Below are positions 6,508-11,941 of a stretch of DNA of 11,941 bases, one piece after another; within the stretch, counting starts at the first letter, position 1; each line of letters starts with the position of its first letter. Below the pieces are notes generated by a model. The model made no database searches, was not told the origin of the DNA, and was given only the letters and a program-made list of their open reading frames with translations. Both the position numbers and the translations under genes were made by a program. The stretch is from DASPJQ01 sp035299065 (GTDB lineage Bacteria > Bacteroidota > Bacteroidia > Flavobacteriales_D > UBA2798): the NCBI GenBank assembly GCA_035299065.1, contig DATGXI010000185.1:1-11941 (forward strand), written 5' to 3'.

Positions 6508-8733
6508 TCAATAAACTTTTCGTTCTTTTATATTTCCGGTTAAGGGATCATAAATAATCCATTCGCCTTTTTCTTTACCCTCCTCAAAATCACCTTCTTT
6601 TTCGAGCCTCCCATTTTTGTTATAGTATTTCCAGTGCCCCGTTTCAAGGTCATTCGAATACGTTCCTTCAATCGAAATTTTTTGATACATGTTTTTTAAG
6701 TATTTACCTTCTTTCTTGCCGTTTGAATAGGTTACCAATTCTATAAGTATTTTATCACCATAATACAGTTTCCATTCGCCAGTTTTTTCACCATGACTAT
6801 AATTTCCTTCCTGATCAACTTTTCCTCCGTTGTAAGATCTGTATATTCCTTCTTCTTTTCCGTCTTTAAACATTACCTCAGATTGTTTCATCCCATCGGC
6901 CTTAAATTCAACCGACATTCCACTTTTACTTCCATTCACGTAAGTGTTGGTCGTCCGTAATTTTCCATTATCCCAGTAAATTTTTTCTTCACCGTCTTGT
7001 ATACCTTCGTTATAGTTTTCTTCTCTTTCAAGTTTCCCCTTGTCATAAACTTTGCGTATTCCATCTTTTTTTCCATTTTTATACATAGTTTCCTTGGTTA
7101 TTACCCCATCAAAACCATACTCAATAGCTAAACCATTTTTTTGACCCATTTCATATGTTTCTGATAGCTGAAGTACATCTGAAGATGTATAATATGTTTC
7201 TTGAATTCCATCTCGCTCACCTCTTCTCTTTCTTTCAACTTTTTGCTTTTTGCCGGTTTTCAGGTTAAATGCAGTAATAACCTCAGTTTCTTCGTGTGAA
7301 TTATATACAATCAACTCATTTAATTGCTTGTTCTCAAAGTGTTTCCATTCTCCTTCCTTTTTCCCTTCTTTATAAGTTCCTTCTTTCAAAACACTGCCAT
7401 CATCTTTGTATTCTTTATAAATGCCATCCAGTATTCCTTCGTTGTTGTAGTTTAATTCTTGTTTTTGAATGCCTGATTCAAAATATTTAAGCCACGTTCC
7501 GGTTTGTTTTCGATTTTCTGAAATTTTCCCGGTTTCCGCGATTTTTCCATTGCTGTGCATGCTGGTATAGGTTCCGTCTTTAATTAGGCCATTACTTTCA
7601 TTATTCGAATTAGAAATTGAATCACCCCTATAGCTATGTTGCGGTGAATACGCTTCAGTTGTTATTTTTATATTGTTCCAATCAAGGTTCACGTTTTCTA
7701 TGATTATTTTGGGTTTGGGCGCTTTTGTTGCACTTTTTCCACTTGTCCCAGGTTTGCCCATGGCTCCGTAGTGGGCGCTGCTACCTGCCTCCATAACGCC
7801 ACCGGTTCCACTATCTCCTGCGCCACCAGGGCTTCCGTTTTTATTACTGAAGGAAAATACTTTTTTGTAAGCTTGTGCAGCTGGATCTAAATGAAGCACA
7901 ATTGTACCGCTAAGTCCTGCGTCTCCTCCGTTTCCGCCCGTACCTCCGTCTCCTCCATCGCCTGCTAAAACTGTTGATGAACCTGATCCGCCATGCCCGC
8001 CCGATCCTCCAGGGCCACCATTGCCGCCATTGCCACCGTTTGCAGATAAACTAAATTTACCTTTCAATGGGTCTAGGTAAAAAAATGCACCATCTTGTGT
8101 ATTTAAATTTTTTACCAATATTTTTAACAGTTCTTTATTTAATATGTCGTCATGGAAAAGAGTTGCAAAAATTTCATATGAATCTGCACTTTCTCCATCG
8201 GCCCCATCTGTCCCATTTCCTCCACGCGAACCCTTTCTCCCCCAATCACCGTTAGCTCCTGTTCGTCCGTATTTTCCGTCAGTACCATTTTTTCCATTGA
8301 ATTTGAGTTTAATATCATTTTCGTAATTCAGGTCAAACACGATCTCTGATGAAACTGAAGGATAAGAAGCAACTTTTGCCTTGAGCGTAACTTTATGGTC
8401 ATTGAATTTTCGGGGGTCTACGCCTATGGTTAAAACGCCATCCGAAAAAGTGCCGCCTTCAACTTCAATGATGTAATTTTCCCAGGTTGTTTTTCCGGTT
8501 TCATACGTTTTGCCGTCAGATGAGGTGGCAACAATTGTAATTGGAAACTCAGAAAGCATGCCAGCTGATTCCCTCTTTTGGTGGTGACTGATGGAAATGT
8601 TGGTAATATTTTTTCCTTCAAGCTTATTATTTTCATGCTGTTTGTCCTTGATTTTTTCCAGAATTCCTTGTGCGTATAAAGGTGTGGTTTGAACAAATAC
8701 GTAAGCAAGTTGTAAAGCGACTAATTTTTTCAT
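6508..8733 (-). CDS. Secreted protein with collagen-like Gly-X-Y stretches and YwqK/MORN-like repeats
   Basis: This 741-residue exported protein has a signal peptide at residues 1-22 (MKKLVALQLAYVFVQTTPLYAQ), with no lipobox cysteine. Residues about 40-140 look like a beta-sandwich module of unknown kind. From 147 to 180 every third residue is Gly, 12 unbroken Gly-X-Y triplets. Further Gly-rich triplet tracts lie at 233-276 and 300-332. Residues 384-741 are 14 repeats of about 23-25 residues with the (D/E/T)G.(Y/W)..Y..NGK pattern of the YwqK/MORN_2 family. The protein ends inside the last repeat, without a T9SS tail. Such repeats form extended beta scaffolds. Databases often label them 'YwqK family antitoxin', but nothing here suggests a toxin pair. 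A surface or adhesion role is inference. The gene follows the propeller-LytTR gene after 368 bases containing element B. Confidence 0.9.
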   Translation of the reverse strand: MKKLVALQLAYVFVQTTPLYAQGILEKIKDKQHENNKLEGKNITNISISHHQKRESAGMLSEFPITIVATSSDGKTYETGKTTWENYIIEVEGGTFSDGVLTIGVDPRKFNDHKVTLKAKVASYPSVSSEIVFDLNYENDIKLKFNGKNGTDGKYGRTGANGDWGRKGSRGGNGTDGADGESADSYEIFATLFHDDILNKELLKILVKNLNTQDGAFFYLDPLKGKFSLSANGGNGGNGGPGGSGGHGGSGSSTVLAGDGGDGGTGGNGGDAGLSGTIVLHLDPAAQAYKKVFSFSNKNGSPGGAGDSGTGGVMEAGSSAHYGAMGKPGTSGKSATKAPKPKIIIENVNLDWNNIKITTEAYSPQHSYRGDSISNSNNESNGLIKDGTYTSMHSNGKIAETGKISENRKQTGTWLKYFESGIQKQELNYNNEGILDGIYKEYKDDGSVLKEGTYKEGKKEGEWKHFENKQLNELIVYNSHEETEVITAFNLKTGKKQKVERKRRGERDGIQETYYTSSDVLQLSETYEMGQKNGLAIEYGFDGVITKETMYKNGKKDGIRKVYDKGKLEREENYNEGIQDGEEKIYWDNGKLRTTNTYVNGSKSGMSVEFKADGMKQSEVMFKDGKEEGIYRSYNGGKVDQEGNYSHGEKTGEWKLYYGDKILIELVTYSNGKKEGKYLKNMYQKISIEGTYSNDLETGHWKYYNKNGRLEKEGDFEEGKEKGEWIIYDPLTGNIKERKVY
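6511..7584 (-). repeat. 14 YwqK/MORN-like repeats (protein-level)
   Basis: These are in-frame repeats of 23-25 codons covering residues 384-741. Clear units begin at DGIYKEYKDDGS, DGIRKVYDKGKL, DGEEKIYWDNGKL, EGIYRSYNGGKV, TGEWKLYYGDK and TGHWKYYNKNGRL. The DNA of the units has diverged, so this is an old array and not a fresh tandem duplication. Confidence 0.8.
7732..8295 (-). repeat. Collagen-like Gly-X-Y tracts
   Basis: Three blocks are visible at the codon level: residues 147-182 (8188-8295), 233-278 (about 7900-8037) and 300-334 (about 7732-7836). Glycine falls on every third codon through each block, with NGGNGGNGGPGG at the start of the second. Between the blocks are non-repetitive segments of about 50 and 20 residues. 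Confidence 0.75.
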
Positions 8734-9009
8734 GTTTTGGTTTAATTGGCTTTAGTTTTCATTTCCAGTACTCTATGATTTCGCTGCAATTCCACCCGAG
8801 GTAGTTCATTAAGCTTGCTTCGTTTGGTGTATTAAGACCATCAGCCTTGTCGTTTCAAAGACTTGTTTTTTACGCCTAATCAGCACTTTAAATAGTGCCG
8901 TGGCCAAAATTATTTTTACAAGGACAAGTGAATTTTAAAGGATGGTTTTCCCCATTCTCCATACCACAATATGGATTTTTAATTAATAGATGAGCGCTCT
9001 TCATACTGG
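8734..9009. other. Non-coding spacer upstream of the collagen/YwqK gene
   Basis: There is no confident gene here. A short hairpin GCACT/AGTGC is at 8883-8898, and a TAATTTTG box (- strand, 8912-8905) lacks a partner -33 box. One - strand mini-ORF of 16 codons, 8809-8759, reads MNYLGWNCSEIIEYWK and stops 25 bases before the ATG at 8733. It could be a leader peptide or chance. The real promoter of the collagen/YwqK gene is not clear from sequence; read-through from 9102 or from element B is possible. Confidence 0.4.
8888..9004 (-). CDS. Doubtful 38-residue mini-ORF behind element B
   Basis: ATG at 9004 opens a 38-codon frame ending in TAA at 8890-8888. It begins MKSAHLLIKNPYCGMENGEN and later contains the motif CPCKNNFG. 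I recognise no family. The only support is position: its ATG lies 92 bases from the start of element B, nearly as the T9SS gene's ATG lies 100 bases from the start of element A. It may be a tiny gene, a decayed remnant, or chance. Confidence 0.15.
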   Translation of the reverse strand: MKSAHLLIKNPYCGMENGENHPLKFTCPCKNNFGHGTI

Positions 9010-9096
9010 AATTTTCTGCAAATTAAATTCAAAACCTTAGAAAAAGGTCTTGAATGATAGCTGCTTGTGATCAATCCCCCCTGAAATAGTGACGAA
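9010..9096 (-). promoter_or_regulatory. Conserved upstream element, copy B (after the propeller-LytTR gene)
   Basis: Second copy of the element at 5409-5494, in the same orientation. It begins 6 bases after the propeller-LytTR stop codon. TTCGTCAC (9096-9089) and TTGATCAC (9074-9067) form the direct repeat, again exactly 22 bases start to start, with CTATTT and six G between. The linker hairpin is ACCTT (9034-9038) with AAGGT (9044-9048). The downstream box TAATTTGCAGAAAATT is only a poor -7 match, so this copy may act as a binding site more than as a promoter. The next large gene starts 277 bases further on. Confidence 0.55.
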
Positions 9097-9101
9097 AACC
9101 C

Positions 9102-11768
9102 TTACACTTTGAATTTTATTTTTTGCAATTGTTCTATATAGGTTTCCCCAACCGCAATTTCCACACCTTTTACCGTGACCGTTTTTTTTGTCTTTTCCTG
9201 AACACGGTCAATTCGAACAATGCACGATCGGCTAATTCTCAAATATTCGAGCGGATCGGGAACAATGTTCAGGAATTCCCCAAGCTTATGGCGGATCACG
9301 TATTTTTTACTATCTGTATGTATCTCAATGTAATTACCTTCTGACATGACATAAAATATGGAACTACTTAAGATCCGTATATCTTTACCTTGTTCTCTGA
9401 AAACCACATAGGCCGATTTACGGTTAAAGCGTTTCAAAATTTGACGCATTAATTCACGGGTTATGTCCCGGTTATAACTTAAAATCCTGAATTTGAAAAA
9501 CAAATAAATAAGTAGAGCAATCGTGATGCTAACTGCAATAAAAAACCACCAGGTTTTCCAAAACGGAGGAAATATTGTAAAAGAAAACGTTTGCCCACCT
9601 TTTTTCCACGAATTGTTTTTGCCTTTGGCTTGCAATATAAATGTATATGTACCCGGTGGCAACGAGGAGTAAACCGTTGTCAGGCTGGTTGAATAATTCC
9701 ATTTACTTTCAAGTCCATCCAGTTTGTAACGGTAAACGAGCGGTACCGACTCGTGAAATGATTTTCCGCTGAAACCGAATTCCAGGCGGTTTTCATTATA
9801 ACTTAATTCACAGCCATTGGTTAACGGTCTGTTGTAATCATTGATTTTAAAGGATGAAATACTTAAGTAATAATTTATTTCTGGTTTTTTCTCGTTCAAA
9901 ATAGGTAAAGGAAAATAGCATAAGCCCTGGCGGGTACCCACCCAGACCGTATCGTGAATGATTTCAATATCGGTTACTTCGTTGCCCGGCAAACCATTTT
10001 GCGTTGAAAAAATTTCGATGGAACGAAGCTTTCCTTTGTTGAGCTTTATCCGGTTCAATCCGCTATTGGTACAAGCCCAAAGGCAGTGCTGGTTTTCCCA
10101 AAATAAATTGATTACAAAATTATTGCTCAAACCTTTTTTCTCATCAATTCGTATCAACGAATTGTGTTGAATAAGCAGTATGCCCGATCCTTTTGTTGCC
10201 AGAGCGATTATATCTTTTTTTATTTCAATTTTGTTAATGGCAACAGAATTCGCAACAAGTGTTGAAAAGGCAGGTTTGGTAATAAATGATGTTTTTTGTG
10301 TAGGCATTTTTTTTCCCGCGAAAAGCCTGAAATAATGAGAAATTTTTTTTCCCCCCGGCTTTAACCAATAAAGCCCCTTATTGGTTGCCAAATAAAACAG
10401 GTTCTTGTAAGAACAAACATCATTCACACGAAACCCTGTCTCATAATTAATTTCGATATCGGGTTGTTTGTGTCTGTATATGCTAATGCCCTTGTACGTT
10501 CCTGTTACAAGTGTGTCTTTATTGTGCACATATATGCAAGTAGGATTTAAACCAAAACACAACAATGACTTTTTTTCATACGAGTTGAAAAAATAAAAGT
10601 CAGAGGAAAAATAAACGAATGACTTATGAGTGTTACTGGTTACCAGCGCAGGCTTTTTAATGGTTGGCTCGTAAAGGCAAATCGGTTTCTTGTTTCTGAT
10701 TTTGTAAACATTGCCATTGTACGCGCCAACCACGAGATGATCCAGGCTGTCTTTTTCAAGTGCGCAAACCCAATTGTCTCCAACCGTATTGAGCGGGAAA
10801 CCAAGAACACGGATGTCTTTAGCATGGTATACCCCATCATTCACTGTTGAAAACCAATAACCACCTTCGTGATCAATGCACAAGGAGGTAACCGATTTAT
10901 TGGATAAAAAAGTTTGGATGCGGTTGCCATTTAAATCAAATATACCAATGCCCCCATACCTGAATCCAACCCAAAAGTGAGTTCCATCAAGTTTCCCAAT
11001 CGAAATGGGTTCAAAGGATACCGGTATAAGAATGTTTTTGTTTGTAGCGGATTGAATGATTACCTCGCGGGGATTGGTAAAAACAGCATGCCCGCTTGAT
11101 TCAAAATAACAACCCTTTGTATAGTCGGAGCATATTAAACGGGGTAATGAACTAATCACATGTTTCCAGTTACCTGCTATTTTTCTTTCCTCCGCTTTTT
11201 TAATGTAGGTGAAGCAATGGCCATCGTTTGCAATTGCCATACCCGATTGCAATACAAGCGAGGAAGCGGCTACTGAATTATGGACTACCCTGCCTTTTTC
11301 GTCAACGTAAATGTACCCGTGCGCATTTAAAAAGCTCATATACACCGATTCATTTTCGGTAACATGGTAGGAAATGGTAACAAATGCCTCGGGCAGGGGA
11401 GTTAACGCATGGTTGTATTTGTATAATTTGAATTTGGGTTCTGCGCCCGTAATAGAGAACAATTTTTTACTCAATGTACTTGCCCAAATTTCGCCATTTC
11501 GGTTTTTTTGAAATTTAAAAATCAGGTTATCGGGTAATCCATCATTGGTTGTATAATTTTTAAATTCATACCCGTTGTAACGGGACAGCCCCTGGTCAGT
11601 CGAAAACCACAGGTTGCCATACGTGTCTTGCACAATATCGTGTACCTGCGCACTGGGCAACCCATCGTCAACGGTATAATGAGAGTAATTAAGGTCCTGT
11701 GCGCAGGCAATACCGCACCATAACAAAAACATGGTGTTAAACAAAACACGTAATACCATTAAGGACAT
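9102..11768 (-). CDS. Membrane one-component regulator: propeller/Y_Y_Y sensor with cytoplasmic LytTR domain
   Basis: From the ATG at 11768 this is 888 residues. The signal sequence at 1 to about 24 (MSLMVLRVLFNTMFLLWCG) is followed by two-component-regulator propeller repeats over about 30-620, such as DGLPSAQVHDIVQDTYGNLW, GEIWAST, GGYWFSTVNDGVY and DTVWVGTRQGL. A Y_Y_Y module follows at about 666-730 (YRYKLDGLESKWNYS, LPPGTYTF). One membrane helix lies at about 740-760, and a LytTR DNA-binding domain at about 790-885 (IFYVMSEGNYIEIHTD, LEYLRISRSCIVRIDRV). No histidine kinase or receiver lies between membrane and LytTR, so a periplasmic signal would pass straight to DNA binding. The frame is open back to a TTG at 11855, but the promoter-like box at 11786-11793 and the signal peptide favour 11768 (or ATG 11759). 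Its own spacer and the element 6 bases past its stop are likely targets, by inference. Confidence 0.9.
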   Translation of the reverse strand: MSLMVLRVLFNTMFLLWCGIACAQDLNYSHYTVDDGLPSAQVHDIVQDTYGNLWFSTDQGLSRYNGYEFKNYTTNDGLPDNLIFKFQKNRNGEIWASTLSKKLFSITGAEPKFKLYKYNHALTPLPEAFVTISYHVTENESVYMSFLNAHGYIYVDEKGRVVHNSVAASSLVLQSGMAIANDGHCFTYIKKAEERKIAGNWKHVISSLPRLICSDYTKGCYFESSGHAVFTNPREVIIQSATNKNILIPVSFEPISIGKLDGTHFWVGFRYGGIGIFDLNGNRIQTFLSNKSVTSLCIDHEGGYWFSTVNDGVYHAKDIRVLGFPLNTVGDNWVCALEKDSLDHLVVGAYNGNVYKIRNKKPICLYEPTIKKPALVTSNTHKSFVYFSSDFYFFNSYEKKSLLCFGLNPTCIYVHNKDTLVTGTYKGISIYRHKQPDIEINYETGFRVNDVCSYKNLFYLATNKGLYWLKPGGKKISHYFRLFAGKKMPTQKTSFITKPAFSTLVANSVAINKIEIKKDIIALATKGSGILLIQHNSLIRIDEKKGLSNNFVINLFWENQHCLWACTNSGLNRIKLNKGKLRSIEIFSTQNGLPGNEVTDIEIIHDTVWVGTRQGLCYFPLPILNEKKPEINYYLSISSFKINDYNRPLTNGCELSYNENRLEFGFSGKSFHESVPLVYRYKLDGLESKWNYSTSLTTVYSSLPPGTYTFILQAKGKNNSWKKGGQTFSFTIFPPFWKTWWFFIAVSITIALLIYLFFKFRILSYNRDITRELMRQILKRFNRKSAYVVFREQGKDIRILSSSIFYVMSEGNYIEIHTDSKKYVIRHKLGEFLNIVPDPLEYLRISRSCIVRIDRVQEKTKKTVTVKGVEIAVGETYIEQLQKIKFKV

Positions 11769-11785
11769 TGAAAGTTCCAACTTTA

Positions 11786-11820
11786 CAAACCTAAGATAAC
11801 GGTTTTTATTGCGTGACAAA
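11786..11820 (-). promoter_or_regulatory. Candidate promoter of the propeller-LytTR gene
   Basis: On the - strand TTTG (11820-11817) is followed after 23 bases by TAGGTTTG (11793-11786), a full TAnnTTTG match. The spacing is at the long end of the accepted range. RNA would start near 11780, about a dozen bases before the ATG at 11768. Confidence 0.45.
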
Positions 11821-11914
11821 ATAATTTTTATGTAGAGGTTTAACTCCTGGTTCAAAATGTAGAAAGAACCGGTCTAACGGTATTTACTCCGTTAGATCAA
11901 TCACGCAATTGGTA
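11797..11914. repeat. Mirrored element TCACGCAAT-N4-ACCGT upstream of the propeller-LytTR gene
   Basis: ATTGCGTGA (11808-11816) and TCACGCAAT (11901-11909) are perfect 9-base inverted copies. In each orientation ACCGT follows after four bases, at 11803-11799 on the - strand and 11910-11914 on the + strand, with small ambiguity in the linker. The left copy lies between the candidate -33 and -7 boxes. Confidence 0.5.
11873..11896. repeat. Inverted repeat TCTAACGG/CCGTTAGA
   Basis: A perfect 8-base stem, TCTAACGG (11873-11880) and CCGTTAGA (11889-11896), encloses an 8-base loop. The half-site ACCGTTAGA comes within one base of the classical LytTR half-site pattern, though LytTR sites are normally direct repeats. 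There is no T-run on either side, so an operator is more likely than a terminator. Confidence 0.4.
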
Positions 11915-11941
11915 CCGTATTGTTTGTGGGGTTGAACTGAA

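Noticed and set aside
7900..8037. Glycine-codon tandem repeats as a possible CRISPR or minisatellite
   Set aside because: The periodicity is three codon positions in frame inside a coding gene. There are no spacers and no exact repeat units.
8144..8326. Proline-rich + strand ORF
   Set aside because: Its Pro/Ser pattern is the antisense of the Gly codons in the collagen-like tract.
6508..8733. Reading the YwqK-type protein as the antitoxin of a toxin-antitoxin pair
   Set aside because: It has a signal peptide and collagen-like tracts, and neither neighbour looks like a toxin. The YwqK label reflects only the repeat fold.
11769..11855. Starting the propeller-LytTR protein at the TTG at 11855
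   Set aside because: It would put 29 polar and basic residues before the signal peptide and would lie upstream of the candidate promoter box at 11786-11793.

Overview
The window looks like chromosome of a member of the Bacteroidota. The evidence is a type IX secretion (T9SS) type A C-terminal sorting domain, a membrane TPR-SpoIIE phosphatase of the style common in that phylum, a two-component-regulator propeller plus Y_Y_Y sensor, a YwqK/MORN-like repeat protein, AT-rich spacers, and promoter-like TAnnTTTG boxes in place of E. coli-type -10/-35 boxes. I cannot assign a genus.

Layout. Bases 1-2869 read on the + strand: the 3' part of a metallo-beta-lactamase-fold hydrolase (WalJ/YycJ-like), then a complete signal-peptide/TPR/transmembrane/PP2C (SpoIIE) phosphatase. 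A strong hairpin at 2871-2898 serves as a shared terminator, because everything further right reads on the - strand. In - strand transcription order, from right to left, the genes are: a membrane-anchored propeller/Y_Y_Y protein whose cytoplasmic end is a LytTR DNA-binding domain (11768-9102); a secreted protein joining collagen-like Gly-X-Y stretches to 14 YwqK/MORN-like repeats (8733-6508); a small stand-alone LytTR protein (6229-5822); and a large T9SS cargo protein with Ig/PKD-like modules (5394-2917).

How the parts may work together (inference). The right two thirds read as two 'LytTR regulator followed by secreted protein' pairs. In the gap after each LytTR gene lies a copy of an element of about 86 bp (5409-5494 and 9010-9096), in the same orientation. 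Its first 48 bp match at 38 positions without gaps. Each copy holds a direct repeat, TTCATCAC/TTCATCCC or TTCGTCAC/TTGATCAC, spaced exactly 22 bp start to start. That is the spacing expected for a LytTR dimer site, although the bases do not match the classical LytTR consensus. The copy upstream of the T9SS gene runs into a good TAnnTTTG box just before the start codon. The best candidate for something new here is therefore a small surface-protein regulon controlled by one or two kinase-less LytTR regulators.

The upstream region of the propeller-LytTR gene carries a mirrored element (TCACGCAAT-N4-ACCGT in both orientations, 11800-11914), which suggests autoregulation or a divergent gene beyond the window edge. 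The spacers 5495-5821, 6230-6507 and 8734-9009 hold no convincing protein gene, only small inverted repeats and two doubtful mini-ORFs.
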